NCBI GenBank assembly: GCA_910579705.1
Contig: CAJTUI010000003.1
Span: forward strand, 82,196-146,195
Source: an uncultured Christensenella sp.
GTDB lineage: Bacteria > Bacillota > Clostridia > Christensenellales > Borkfalkiaceae
Direction: 5' to 3'
DNA length: 64,000 nt
Below are positions 32,378-40,900 of the stretch, in pieces (the stretch's first letter is position 1; every line of letters starts with the position of its first letter). Position numbers and translations under genes: made by a program. The notes beneath the pieces were generated by a model. That model worked only from the letters and a program-made list of their open reading frames with translations. It searched no databases and had not been told where the DNA came from.

Positions 32378-33172
32378 TTACAGGATTGTGTCGTAAATGC
32401 CTTTGGTTTGGAGCTGCTCGAAAAGTTCGTCCTCGGTAATTTCGTCAAGCATACCGTCCTGATAAAACTGGAATATCAGGTATCGGCCCGAATCGATATG
32501 CCGCAAAGCGTCCTTGTACGTGGACGAAGGGTTTAGAAGCACGTGCTTTATCTCCTTGCCGCGCTTGGGCTTTTTGGCGGCGTAGTTAATTCTGGTAAGC
32601 GGTTGCTCTTTTTCGAACGCGGAGCAAAACAGGAACGCCGCAAAAACGAGAAACGAGAAATTTTTAACCGCCAGAAAAAACGTGATAACGAACGCCGCAG
32701 ACAGAAGTCCGCCCAGAACCCTTAAAATAATGCCAGCGACTTTGCGCGATAAAAACAGCGTCAGAAGACAGCGCGCCGCCCTGCCGCCGTCCAGCGGGTA
32801 TGCGGGCAGGAGATTGATTGCAAGCATAACCGCGCTGGCCGAAAACACGGTGTCCGTGTACGCGTAGGTCTGGGGATAGAACCACCACAGCCCCGCCACG
32901 GCTATACATATCAGCGCGTTGACAAGCGGGCCGGACAGCGCAAGCTTTATTTCGTCCCTCGCGGAAATACCTTCCGTGTCGCAGTGCGCCGCCGCGCCGT
33001 ACGGCATAAGACTTATTTTTTTACAGGCGAAACCCAGCCGCGAGGCGCAAAAAATATGACCGCACTCGTGAAGGAGCGCGGTCAACGCGTATATTATAAA
33101 TACGGGCAAGCCGCCGAAGATTGCCGTGGCAATCCCAAACGCTATAAACAGCGGGTGGAGAGTTATCTTCAC
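32378..33172 (-). CDS. spoIVFB: SpoIVFB-like M50 intramembrane metalloprotease
   Basis: 264 aa. Site-2-protease motifs: HExxH as LLHECGHIF near residue 34, and LLPAYPLDGGR near residue 122. Five or six TM helices are followed by a C-terminal CBS-like soluble part (residues about 205-264). In sporulation SpoIVFB cleaves pro-sigma-K in the mother cell. The gene overlaps the upstream spoIVFA-like gene by 4 bp, as in Bacillus and Clostridia. Assignment as SpoIVFB rather than another M50 rests on length, the His-Asp layout and that partner. Confidence 0.9.
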   Translation of the reverse strand: MKITLHPLFIAFGIATAIFGGLPVFIIYALTALLHECGHIFCASRLGFACKKISLMPYGAAAHCDTEGISARDEIKLALSGPLVNALICIAVAGLWWFYPQTYAYTDTVFSASAVMLAINLLPAYPLDGGRAARCLLTLFLSRKVAGIILRVLGGLLSAAFVITFFLAVKNFSFLVFAAFLFCSAFEKEQPLTRINYAAKKPKRGKEIKHVLLNPSSTYKDALRHIDSGRYLIFQFYQDGMLDEITEDELFEQLQTKGIYDTIL

Positions 33173-33927
33173 GATTTCCAGACGGGAACTTCACCTGTTA
33201 TGTCAAGACAATTTAAAAGCGTGCCGTTGTCGTAGAGAGATACGCGGACTTCCGCCTTGCCGTCGCTGTACGCTACGGGAATGTTGGACACTACCGAAGT
33301 GCCTTCCGCGGAATAAACGTTCGTAAGACCCGTTATTACGCTTTTGAACGTGGACGTATGCGCGATTTCGAGCGTGTAAACGCCGTTGTCTTCGTTGATT
33401 TTGGCTACTTTACCCTTGCAGATGGGATAAACGCTGCCCTCTGCCGTGAAAGAAATTACGCCGCTGTCGGAAATATCAACTTCCGCCTCCGAGAACGCGC
33501 CGACTACAGAGCCGAGCTCGAACTGGTTATACACGGGCTCTTCCGCCGTGGTCGAGGTAAACGAGCCAAGGAATGTGTTTATGACGGTATTGGGAAGGAA
33601 CACGTTGGTGACGAAAATCGCAAGCGCGATAACCCCGACGAGTATCGCTTCCGTAAGCAGAATTTTACCCGCCCTGTCCCTGCCGCCGCCTATCGCCGCG
33701 GTTTTCATTTTCTTTTCGGGCTTGGGAGGGTCGGAAAGGTCCTCCGCAAATACGTACGCGCCCACGCGCTCGTTCACGCTTTCGACAACGCGTTCTTTAA
33801 GGTCTTCCTGCGGCTGCTCTTTAACCGCCTTTGCGCCCTTGCGTTTGAAAAGGCTTTTCTTTTTTACTACGTTTACCGTGCTGACGGGAATTTCAAGCAT
33901 TTCGGCATAGTCAAGTTCTTCGTTCAT
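33169..33927 (-). CDS. spoIVFA: SpoIVFA-like membrane protein with degenerate M23 domain
   Basis: 252 aa. A charged cytosolic N-terminus of about 90 residues, one TM helix (about 92-112, LTEAILVGVIALAIFVTNVF), then a domain resembling an inactive LytM/M23 fold: GVYTLEIAHTSTFKSVITGLTNVYSAEGTSVVSNIPVAY. This parallels the 'GNYVVI.H..G....Y..L....V..G..V..G..I' strand order of M23 peptidases without their full set of metal ligands. SpoIVFA anchors and regulates SpoIVFB. A strong GGAGG precedes ATG 33927. Identity is inferred mainly from architecture and the 4-bp overlap with spoIVFB. Confidence 0.8.
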   Translation of the reverse strand: MNEELDYAEMLEIPVSTVNVVKKKSLFKRKGAKAVKEQPQEDLKERVVESVNERVGAYVFAEDLSDPPKPEKKMKTAAIGGGRDRAGKILLTEAILVGVIALAIFVTNVFLPNTVINTFLGSFTSTTAEEPVYNQFELGSVVGAFSEAEVDISDSGVISFTAEGSVYPICKGKVAKINEDNGVYTLEIAHTSTFKSVITGLTNVYSAEGTSVVSNIPVAYSDGKAEVRVSLYDNGTLLNCLDITGEVPVWKS

Positions 33928-33959
33928 ATCGTCCTCCGAATTTTTTTAAGGTATACTTA

Positions 33960-33989
33960 ACTGTATGCGCAAGCCTCGGGCGATAGAAC
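33960..33989 (-). promoter_or_regulatory. Candidate sigma-E promoter of spoIVFAB
   Basis: The minus strand carries CATACAGT (33960-33967), a full match to the sigma-E -10 CATACAnT, about 33 bp before the ATG. The -35 region 15 bp upstream (GTTCTAT) is a poor match. Confidence 0.4.
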
Positions 33990-34035
33990 AAAAATATTTT
34001 ATTTTGCATATAATGGCAGGCGCACGCGGCGGAAA

Positions 34036-34302
34036 TCAGGTCAGAAAACATTCCGCGGCCAGAACCAGACCGATCTTGAACCCCTCTTTAAACATCATAT
34101 TTGCGACTTCTGCCTCAATATCGATTGACACGTCGAGAATTTCGTTTAAAGTTTCGGTTTGCGCCTCGTCCAGATTTTCAATTAACTTGTTTGATACGTC
34201 GACCATTTTATTTATCGCCTTATGATACTCTTTGTTGCGCGCGTATGCGTCGTCTTTGTTATAGTCACCTTGATATAATTGTTCCAGAAAAGATTGTTTC
34301 AT
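34036..34302 (-). CDS. DUF6809-like small helical protein
   Basis: 88 aa. It starts MKQSFLEQLYQGDYNKDDAY and is helical throughout, ending MMFKEGFKIGLVLAAECFL (F..GF..G..L..E), the pattern of the small Clostridial proteins now called DUF6809. Function unknown. AAGGAG precedes the ATG. It is divergent from an XRE regulator, and two 16-bp operator-like sites lie between them, so it is probably under that regulator's control. Confidence 0.7.
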   Translation of the reverse strand: MKQSFLEQLYQGDYNKDDAYARNKEYHKAINKMVDVSNKLIENLDEAQTETLNEILDVSIDIEAEVANMMFKEGFKIGLVLAAECFLT

Positions 34303-34405
34303 TTGTTTCTCCTTTTTTTGTTTTTCGTATTATATAATACTTTTAAAATTTTTTGTTATCATATACAAATTTGTATTTTATTTTTTTTGCAAACCGATTT
34401 TAATA

Positions 34406-34457
34406 ATATTACCACACGCAAAACGTGTATGTCAAGATTTTTACACTGTTTGCGTGT
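34406..34457. promoter_or_regulatory. Divergent promoter/operator region, DUF6809-like / XRE
   Basis: The minus promoter is TTGACA (34430-34435), 18 bp, TAATAT (34406-34411). Two copies of TACAC(GT/TG)TTTGCGTGT lie in opposite orientation: 34414-34429 on the minus strand, filling that spacer, and 34442-34457 on the plus strand. Each is itself an imperfect dyad (ACAC...GTGT). This is the arrangement expected for autoregulation by the XRE protein. The plus-strand promoter is not clear (TTTACA 34440 with TAGATA 34464 is one option). Confidence 0.7.
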
Positions 34458-34489
34458 AAAATGTAGATAATTAATTTTAGGAATTTAAA

Positions 34490-34699
34490 ATGAAAAACCA
34501 AAACTTTCAAAATAATCTCAGCCACGCGTTGAAAGCAAGTAAATTGTCACAAACCCAGTTGGCCGAAAAATTGGGGACAACACAACAAACGGTAAGCAGA
34601 TGGCTTAACGGTATTAACGAACCCGATTTATCAATGTTGGTCGAAATATGCAAAATACTCAACGAAACACCCAATTCGTTGCTGAGTTTTAACGAATAA
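34490..34699 (+). CDS. XRE-family helix-turn-helix regulator
   Basis: 69 aa, a lone HTH_3 domain: LSHALKASKLSQTQLAEKLGTTQQTVSRWLNG, then INEPDLSMLVEICKILNETPNSLL. AGGA lies upstream of the ATG. It is divergent from the DUF6809-like gene, with paired operator-like repeats between the two. It ends at a strong bidirectional terminator. Confidence 0.92.
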   Translation: MKNQNFQNNLSHALKASKLSQTQLAEKLGTTQQTVSRWLNGINEPDLSMLVEICKILNETPNSLLSFNE

Positions 34700-34702
34700 A
34701 CA

Positions 34703-34738
34703 AACGCCCCGAGCTGCGTAGTCGCAGCTCGGGGCGTT
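34703..34738. terminator. Bidirectional terminator, XRE / rsmA
   Basis: A perfect 16-bp stem AACGCCCCGAGCTGCG and complement with a TAGT loop, between convergent genes and adjacent to the rsmA stop. Confidence 0.85.
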
Positions 34739-34741
34739 ATT

Positions 34742-35563
34742 CTATTTAAATTTTTCCGACAACAATGCGAATTGCGCGGGCGTGAGCGTTTCGCCGCGGG
34801 CTTTGGGCGGGATACCGCACTCTTCCAGCACCGCGGCCGCGCGCTCGCGCGAAATGCCGTAAACGTTTACGAGATTGTTTTCAAGCGTTTTTCTGCGCGA
34901 GGAGAACGCGGCGTGCACCACCTTTTTATACGCCGCCCTGTCCGCAACCTCCACGCCGTTTCCGAACGTGAATTTAACGACCGCGCTGTCCACGTTGGGG
35001 CGGGGGTAAAACAGCGTGCGCGGAACTCTTTTGACTATTTCGCACCGCGCCCTTAACGCTATCATTGCCGTTATCGCGCCGTAGTCGGGCGTGGCCGCCT
35101 TTGCGCACAGCCGCAACGCCACCTCTTCTTGCACCATTACGCAAAGGCCGAGGCACTTTTCCGCGTCCTCGATAAGTTTCATTATAAGCGGAGTCGTCAC
35201 GTAATAGGGCAAGTTTGCGACGACGAAATAACCTTCCGTATGCTTTTCGAACTCTTTTAGGTCGACCTTTAAAAAGTCGCGGAATACGACCTCCGTGTTG
35301 TCGAGCCCCGAAAGCGTGCGGCAGAGAACGGGCTGTAAGCTTTTGTCCACCTCGAACGCGGTCACTTTTTTAACCCTTGACGCAAGCTCGCGCGTGAGCG
35401 TGCCCGCGCCGCAACCTATTTCAAGAACGGTGTCGTCCGCGCCCACGCCCGCCGCCGTAACGATTGAGGCGAGCAGGTTTTTGTCCGTTATGAAATTTTG
35501 GCCGAGCTGTTTTTTAAAACCGAAACCGCACTCGCCGAGAATTGTCTTTATATCTTTTTCCAT
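34742..35563 (-). CDS. rsmA: 16S rRNA dimethyladenosine transferase RsmA (KsgA)
   Basis: 273 aa. It dimethylates A1518 and A1519 of 16S rRNA. Motifs: KKQLGQNFITDKNLL at the N-terminus, SAM site VLEIGCGAGTLTREL, FEVDKSL, and the catalytic NLPYYVTTPLIMKL (NLPYY), then FYPRPNVDSAVVKF and AFSSRRKTLENNL, all typical. It has its own promoter and is not linked to an rnmV gene here; tatD lies just upstream on the same strand after a hairpin. Confidence 0.97.
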   Translation of the reverse strand: MEKDIKTILGECGFGFKKQLGQNFITDKNLLASIVTAAGVGADDTVLEIGCGAGTLTRELASRVKKVTAFEVDKSLQPVLCRTLSGLDNTEVVFRDFLKVDLKEFEKHTEGYFVVANLPYYVTTPLIMKLIEDAEKCLGLCVMVQEEVALRLCAKAATPDYGAITAMIALRARCEIVKRVPRTLFYPRPNVDSAVVKFTFGNGVEVADRAAYKKVVHAAFSSRRKTLENNLVNVYGISRERAAAVLEECGIPPKARGETLTPAQFALLSEKFK

Positions 35564-35593
35564 ATTTTAGCCGTAATAAAAACGTATACAAAC

Positions 35594-35622
35594 ATTATAA
35601 CAACATATACTGATTTTGTAAA
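35594..35622 (-). promoter_or_regulatory. rsmA promoter
   Basis: TTTACA (35617-35622), 17 bp, TATAAT (35594-35599) on the minus strand, 30 nt before ATG 35563. Confidence 0.8.
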
Positions 35623-35656
35623 CGGATTTCTTCCCTTTACCTCACTTAAAGATGAG

Positions 35657-35684
35657 GACGCCCGCGCGGAAAAGCGCGGGCGTC
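35657..35684 (-). terminator. Hairpin after tatD
   Basis: An 11-bp stem GACGCCCGCGC / GCGCGGGCGTC with a 6-nt loop, 10 nt past the tatD stop. No T-run follows on the minus strand, so termination may be partial. Confidence 0.5.
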
Positions 35685-35693
35685 TGACTTTGT

Positions 35694-36473
35694 TTATATA
35701 TCGTTCAATTTGGTAAACAGCGAATGCGCGGCGTTCCAGCAGCTCTCCGCTGCCTCCTCCGTCGTCAAGCCCTTGATAAGCGCTATCTGTCCCGCTATTT
35801 CGGGAACGCTTTCGGGAGTGTTGGGAAATTCGCCGTATTTAGACGCGGGCGGGATATACGGGCTGTCCGTTTCGGTCATAATAACTTCGCGGGGCAGGGC
35901 CGCGATTGCGCGCTTTACCCTCTTACTGCCCTTCCAGGTGCAGGACCCGCCGAACGAAAATTTAAGCCCCAGTTTCAAAAACTCGGCGGCAAGCTCCGCG
36001 GAATGCGAATAGCAATGCAACATAGCGCCGTACTCGAAGGGCGCAAACTCGCGCAGAACGCCGTACATATCTTCCGCGCAGTCGCGGGAATGTATCTGGA
36101 CGGGCATTTTCAGCGAGCGGGCAAGCCCCAGCTGCTCTTTAAAGATACCGTGCTGTAACTGCTTATCCGTGTCGGGATAGTGATAGTCCAGACCTATCTC
36201 GCCCACGGCGACGCACTTCGGGTGCGCGGCAAGTTCCGCGATTTTATCCAGATCGCCCGCGCGGTATTTTTTTAGTTCGGTAGGGTGAAACCCCGCCGTG
36301 AAATAAACTCCCTCATATCTCTCCGACAGGTATTTTCCGTATTCGGAAGAAACCAAATCAAACCCCGCGGATATGATTTTTTCCACGCCCGCGGCGTTTA
36401 TATTGCGGATAAGCTTATCGAGGTCGCCGTAATCCTCCGCATTTATATGGCAGTGTACGTCTATAAACTTCAA
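35694..36473 (-). CDS. tatD: TatD-family metal-dependent deoxyribonuclease
   Basis: 259 aa. Metal ligands of the TIM-barrel amidohydrolase fold: IDVHCHIN at the N-terminus, GEIGLDYHYP near residue 95, VQIHSRDC, LHCYSHS and ETDSPYIPP. TatD enzymes act on DNA and have been linked to D-aminoacyl or repair functions. The start is TTG 36473, giving a TTGA overlap with the metG stop, so metG and tatD are translationally coupled; metG-tatD-rsmA order is common in Firmicutes. Confidence 0.95.
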   Translation of the reverse strand: MKFIDVHCHINAEDYGDLDKLIRNINAAGVEKIISAGFDLVSSEYGKYLSERYEGVYFTAGFHPTELKKYRAGDLDKIAELAAHPKCVAVGEIGLDYHYPDTDKQLQHGIFKEQLGLARSLKMPVQIHSRDCAEDMYGVLREFAPFEYGAMLHCYSHSAELAAEFLKLGLKFSFGGSCTWKGSKRVKRAIAALPREVIMTETDSPYIPPASKYGEFPNTPESVPEIAGQIALIKGLTTEEAAESCWNAAHSLFTKLNDI

Positions 36474-38416
36474 GACAGCAGGCTCCCGTCGGGAACGTCC
36501 TTTTCGGGGCTGACCACGCTGAGCGTGCCGTCGGGCGCCTCGGCGCAGACAATCATACCTTCGCTTAAAATACCCTTCATTTCGCGCGGGGGAAGGTTGG
36601 TTACGACAATCACCTTTTTACCTATCATTTCCTCGGCAGTGTAGTGCTTTGCAATGCCCGAAAGTATGGAAAGCGTTCTGTCGCCGACCTTGACGGTTTC
36701 GTGCAAAAGCTTGCTCTTCTTAACGGCCTCGCACGCGATAACTTTACCGACGCGCATCTCGACTTTCGCGAAATCGTCGATAGTAATTTCTTCTTTCTTA
36801 ACGGTTTCCGCAACGGGCGCGGGCTGCTCTTCTTTCATTTGCTCCACAAGCTTTTCAACCTCCGCAAGCTCTTTCTTAATATCGATTCTCGGGAATATCG
36901 GCGGCAGTTTCTCCACCTTCGCACCCTCTTTGAGTTTACCGAAAGCGAGGCTTTCGAACCCGTCGTTCACGTCGCAGGAGAAACTCTTCAATATAAGTTC
37001 GGGCGCCTTTGTAATAAACGGTTTAAGCATAACCGCGCAGATACGCACGGTTTCCGCAAGGTTGTACAACACCGCGCCGAGCCTGTCCTTTTTGCCCGCG
37101 TCCTTTGCGAGTATCCAAGGCGTGGTTTCGTCTATATATTTGTTTGCGCGCGAGATAACCGCGAAAATTTCCGCAAGCGCGTCGGGCGCGTTCAGCCTGT
37201 CCACCGCGTCCTTTACCTTGTCAAACAGCCCTTCGGCCATTGCGATAAGCTCTTTGTCCGCCTCCTCGACCTTGCCGCGGGCGGGCATTGCGCCGAAGTT
37301 CTGCAAAATCATTGCGGTCGTGCGCGAAACAAGGTTGCCCAAATCGTTCGCAAGGTCCGCGTTTACGCGGTTCAAAAACCGCTCGTTCGTGTACTCGCCG
37401 TCGCTGCCGAACGGTATCTCGCGCAAAAGGAAATACCTAACCGCGTCCGTGCCGTAACGCTTGACAAGCTCGTACGGGTCGGTCAGCTCCTTTCTCACCG
37501 CGTCCTGCTTGCTCTTCGACAGCTTGTCGCCGCCGATTAAAAGCCAGCCGTGGCCGTAGACCTGCTCGGGCACGGGCACGCCCAGCGCCATTAAAATAGC
37601 GGGCCAGATTATCGCGTGGAAACGTACTATTTCCTTGCCTATCATATGCAGTTCGGCAGGCCAGTATTTTTGGAAAAGACTGTCGTCGTCGCTAAGATAA
37701 CCGAGCGCGGAAATATAGTTCGAAAGCGCGTCAATCCAGACGTACGCGTAATGGTTTTTATCGAACGGGAGCTGTACGCCCCATTTGACCGTGGTGCGCG
37801 AAACGCACAAGTCCTGCAAGCCCGCGTTAAGGAAATTGTTGACCATTTCGTTTACGCGGGATTTGGGCTGTAAAAACTCGGGCTTGTCCGAGTACAGCTT
37901 TTTGATGCGGTCTGCGTATTTACCCAGACGGAAAAAGTAGCTCTCCTCTTTCTGCAACGCCACTTCCCTGCCGCAGTCGGGGCACTTGCCGTTCACAAGC
38001 TGGGCCTCCGTCCACATACTCTCGCAGGGCGTGCAGTAATAACCGCTGTATTCCGCCTTGTAAATATCGCCGCTCTCGTAGAGTTTCTGGTAAATTTTCT
38101 GCACGCACTCGGTATGCTCTTTGTCGGTGGTGCGGATAAAGCGGTCGTAAGAAACGTCCAAAAGCCGCCACATATCTTTAAGCCGCGCGACAAGCGGGTC
38201 GATAAACTCCATAGGAGTTACGCCCCTCTTTTTGGCCTCTTTTTCTATTTTCTGACCGTGCTCGTCCGTGCCGGTAAGAAAAAACACGTCCTCGCCCAGC
38301 ATTTTATGGAACCGCGCCAACGCGTCGCAGATAACCGTGGTATAGCAATGGCCGATATGCCAGTTGCCGCTGGGATAGTAAATGGGTGTGGTAATATAAT
38401 ATTTTTTGTTACGCAT
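36470..38416 (-). CDS. metG: Methionyl-tRNA synthetase
   Basis: 648 aa, the dimeric type with a C-terminal tRNA-binding domain. HIGH motif as NWHIGHCYT, the zinc knuckle CTPCESMW...CPDCG, KMSKS as DKLSKSKQ near residue 300, and an EMAPII/Arc1p-type OB fold at about 545-648 (IDDFAKVEMRVGKVIACE ... LPPREMKGILSEGM). It charges tRNA-Met. A promoter lies 29 bp upstream; no T-box leader is present. Confidence 0.97.
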   Translation of the reverse strand: MRNKKYYITTPIYYPSGNWHIGHCYTTVICDALARFHKMLGEDVFFLTGTDEHGQKIEKEAKKRGVTPMEFIDPLVARLKDMWRLLDVSYDRFIRTTDKEHTECVQKIYQKLYESGDIYKAEYSGYYCTPCESMWTEAQLVNGKCPDCGREVALQKEESYFFRLGKYADRIKKLYSDKPEFLQPKSRVNEMVNNFLNAGLQDLCVSRTTVKWGVQLPFDKNHYAYVWIDALSNYISALGYLSDDDSLFQKYWPAELHMIGKEIVRFHAIIWPAILMALGVPVPEQVYGHGWLLIGGDKLSKSKQDAVRKELTDPYELVKRYGTDAVRYFLLREIPFGSDGEYTNERFLNRVNADLANDLGNLVSRTTAMILQNFGAMPARGKVEEADKELIAMAEGLFDKVKDAVDRLNAPDALAEIFAVISRANKYIDETTPWILAKDAGKKDRLGAVLYNLAETVRICAVMLKPFITKAPELILKSFSCDVNDGFESLAFGKLKEGAKVEKLPPIFPRIDIKKELAEVEKLVEQMKEEQPAPVAETVKKEEITIDDFAKVEMRVGKVIACEAVKKSKLLHETVKVGDRTLSILSGIAKHYTAEEMIGKKVIVVTNLPPREMKGILSEGMIVCAEAPDGTLSVVSPEKDVPDGSLLS

Positions 38417-38444
38417 AGTTCCGCCTAAAAAATTTCTTTACCGA

Positions 38445-38473
38445 ATTATAACACGGTTTATAAAAATTGTAAA
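38445..38473 (-). promoter_or_regulatory. metG promoter
   Basis: TTTACA (38468-38473), 17 bp, TATAAT (38445-38450) on the minus strand. Confidence 0.8.
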
Positions 38474-38485
38474 ATATTACAAAGC

Positions 38486-38514
38486 GAATATATAAAAAAA
38501 CCCGTTCATAAAAA
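38486..38514 (+). promoter_or_regulatory. Candidate sigma-E promoter of spmAB
   Basis: GAATATA (38486-38492), 14 bp, CATAAAAA (38507-38514), resembling the sigma-E form KMATATT-N14-CATACAMT at 6/7 and 6/8 positions. It ends 6 nt before the spmA ATG. Confidence 0.45.
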
Positions 38515-38520
38515 TAGTTT

Positions 38521-39072
38521 ATGAACGTAATTTTCACCGCCGTATTCATAGCCTCTATGGTAGCGATTGCGATAAGCGCGCCGGACAAACTTTTATCTTC
38601 TCTTTTAGGCGGGGCGGAAAGCGCGGCCAAAATGTCGCTTACTCTTTTCTGTATCTACGCAGTGTGGATGGGGCTTTCCAAACTGGCGGAAAAAAGCGGG
38701 CTTTCAAAACAAATGGCGCGCGGGCTTAAACCGATAACGCGCCGCGTATTTAAAACCGACGACGAAACGGCTAACGAAAACCTTGCTATGAACGTTTCCT
38801 GCAACCTCCTAGGGCTTGGCGGCGCGGCCACGCCGTTTGCAGTGAAAGCCATAGGCGAGCTGGAAAAACAGGGCAACTCGTTCGCGCAGAAACTGTTGTT
38901 TGTAATAAACGCAACGTCGATACAGATTTTACCGACAACAGTCATTGCGCTGAGAGCGGGCGCGGGCAGCGCCGCCGCGGCGGACATATTTCTGCCGTCG
39001 CTTATCTGCACGGCCGTATCCACGGGCCTTGCCGTTGCGCTGTATCTTGCGGGGAATAAGCTATGGCGCTGA
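38521..39072 (+). CDS. spmA: Spore maturation protein A
   Basis: 183 aa, five or so TM helices of the nucleoside-recognition (Gate) fold. Motifs: GGAESAAKMSLTLFCIYAVWMGLSKLAEKSGL, NLLGLGGAATPFAVKAI and INATSIQILPTTVIALRAGAGSA, all characteristic of SpmA. With SpmB it is required for spore core dehydration in Bacillus and Clostridia. There is no Shine-Dalgarno; a sigma-E-like promoter ends 6 nt upstream. It overlaps spmB by 10 bp. Confidence 0.96.
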   Translation: MNVIFTAVFIASMVAIAISAPDKLLSSLLGGAESAAKMSLTLFCIYAVWMGLSKLAEKSGLSKQMARGLKPITRRVFKTDDETANENLAMNVSCNLLGLGGAATPFAVKAIGELEKQGNSFAQKLLFVINATSIQILPTTVIALRAGAGSAAAADIFLPSLICTAVSTGLAVALYLAGNKLWR

Positions 39073-39566
39073 TAATTCCCGTAATCTTCATTTTCGTATT
39101 TGCGTTCGCGGTAATAAAAAAAGTCGCCGTATACGACTGCTTTACCGAGGGCATTAAGGAGGCGTTCAACTTCACCGTATCGCTCCTGCCCTGCCTTGCC
39201 GCCATCTTTATGATGTGCGCGCTTTTCGAGGCCTCGGGCCTGTCCGACGGACTGACGAAACTCCTCTCGCCAGTGTTCGGGTTCCTCGGCATACCGCCCG
39301 AACTGACGAAACTAGTGCTGATAAAACCGTTCTCGGGCAGCGGCTCGCTAGCGTATCTCAACGAAATAATAACCGCGTACGGCGCGGACAGCTATATCGC
39401 GCGTTGCGCCTGCGTATGTTTCGGGTCGTCCGAAACGGTGTTTTATATCTCGGCCGTATATTTTGCGGGGATAAAAGTGAAAAAACTTGCAATGCCTATC
39501 GCCTGCGTTCTGGTCGCAACTTTCGTTTCGACAATCGTTGCCTGTCTGGTCTGTAAAATTATGTAA
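39063..39566 (+). CDS. spmB: Spore maturation protein B
   Basis: 167 aa, membrane protein. Family motifs: YDCFTEGIKEAFNFTVSLLPCLAAIFMM, LGIPPELTKLVLIKPFSGSGSLAYLNEI and CFGSSETVFYISAVYFAGIKV. It is the second gene of spmAB and ends at a terminator hairpin. Confidence 0.96.
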   Translation: MALIIPVIFIFVFAFAVIKKVAVYDCFTEGIKEAFNFTVSLLPCLAAIFMMCALFEASGLSDGLTKLLSPVFGFLGIPPELTKLVLIKPFSGSGSLAYLNEIITAYGADSYIARCACVCFGSSETVFYISAVYFAGIKVKKLAMPIACVLVATFVSTIVACLVCKIM

Positions 39567-39581
39567 CGCCCCCGAAAAAAC

Positions 39582-39615
39582 AGAAACTGCGCAAACCTGA
39601 GTTTGCGCAGTTTCT
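39582..39615 (+). terminator. spmAB terminator
   Basis: A perfect 15-bp stem AGAAACTGCGCAAAC and complement with a CTGA loop, 16 nt after the spmB stop, tail ATTATG. The next 150 bp to the nifS stop are AT-rich and hold nothing else I can support. Confidence 0.75.
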
Positions 39616-39766
39616 ATTATGATAAGGGGGAAAATGATGAGCTATGTAATGTCGTAAACATCGTTTACATTAACTATTATACATAAAATATTCATAAAAG
39701 CAAAGAAATTACGAATATTTTCGAAAATAAAATAAATTTATACACTATAACAAATTTTGATACTTT

Positions 39767-40900
39767 TTAACAACCCGTTCCGCGTATGCCGTTTACGGCG
39801 CGTTTCAACGCGGCGACAACCTCCGCGACCTCTTCCACCGTGTTGTATTTCCCGAACGAAAAGCGCACCGCGGATTTCACCCTGCTTTCGGGCAGGCCCA
39901 TTGCCGTAAGCACGTGCGAGGCCTTGACCGCGCCCGCCGAGCAGGCCGAGCCCGTAGAAACCGCGATACCGTTCATATCCAGAAGAAAGAGAACGTTCTC
40001 GCCGTCGCAACCGTCGAATGAGATATTTGCTGTTGCGGGCAGGATTTCCCCGCCGCCGTTCACGTGAGCGCCGTCTATTTCCGAAAGCACCTCGGCAACG
40101 AATTTGTCTTTGAGCGCAGAGATCCTTTTATTGTGTTCCTCTTTGCCGCGCACCGCGTTTTCGAGCGCGACCGCGCACCCGACCGCCGCGGCGGCGTTGG
40201 TAGTGCCACCGCGCAAACCCCTTTCCTGATTGCCGCCCGAAATAAAGCGACTTATCGCCGCGCCGTTTTTTATATACAGCGCGCCGAAACCCTTGGGGCC
40301 GTAAAACTTGTGCGAAGAAATGCCGAGCGCGTCGCAATGCCGTACGGGGAAGGGCAGAACGCCCGCCGTCTGAACGCAGTCGCAGTAATAAAACACGCCC
40401 CGCTCCTTACAGATTTTTCCTATTTCTTCTACGGGCTGTATCACGCCCGTTTCGTTATTCGCGGCCATAACCGCGCAAAACACCGTGTCCGCGCGCAATG
40501 CCCGCGCTATATCGTCGGGCTTTACCGCGCCGCTTTCGTCGGGATTGACAAAGGTTACTTCATAACCGTATCTTTGCATATCCCGCGCGCTCTCGATTAA
40601 CGCGGGGTGCTCTATCGCCGAAAGAACGATATGTCGGCCGCGCGCAGTATCGGCCGCGCACGCGCCTTTCAACGCCCAGTTACCCGCCTCCGTTCCTCCC
40701 GAAACGAAAAAAATCTCATCGCTTGCACAACCGACGAGTTTTGCTATTTTATCCCGCGCGTCCAGAACGCCGAGCGCGGCGGCGCGCCCCGCCGCGTGTT
40801 GCGACGAGGGGTTGCCGTAAAGTTCGGTAAGATATGGCGTCATCGCATTTAAAACTTCGCTATCGAGCGGAGTAGTTGACGCGTTGTCAAGATATATCAT
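39767..40900 (-). CDS. Cysteine desulfurase, NifS/IscS type
   Basis: 377 aa PLP enzyme that releases sulfur from cysteine for FeS clusters or tRNA thiolation. PLP Lys in GISSHKFYGPKG, catalytic Cys in VSTGSACSAGAVKASHVL, and N-terminal YLDNASTTPLDSEVLNAM. It has the longer active-site loop of group I (IscS/NifS). No iscU, mnmA or thiI neighbour is present, so the acceptor is unknown. Its start overlaps the preceding gene by 14 bp. Confidence 0.95.
   Translation of the reverse strand: MIYLDNASTTPLDSEVLNAMTPYLTELYGNPSSQHAAGRAAALGVLDARDKIAKLVGCASDEIFFVSGGTEAGNWALKGACAADTARGRHIVLSAIEHPALIESARDMQRYGYEVTFVNPDESGAVKPDDIARALRADTVFCAVMAANNETGVIQPVEEIGKICKERGVFYYCDCVQTAGVLPFPVRHCDALGISSHKFYGPKGFGALYIKNGAAISRFISGGNQERGLRGGTTNAAAAVGCAVALENAVRGKEEHNKRISALKDKFVAEVLSEIDGAHVNGGGEILPATANISFDGCDGENVLFLLDMNGIAVSTGSACSAGAVKASHVLTAMGLPESRVKSAVRFSFGKYNTVEEVAEVVAALKRAVNGIRGTGC

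Noticed and set aside
39634..39657. Seven-codon ORF (MMSYVMS) after AAGGGGG downstream of spmB
   Set aside because: Too short to support, with no conservation information and AT-rich surroundings.
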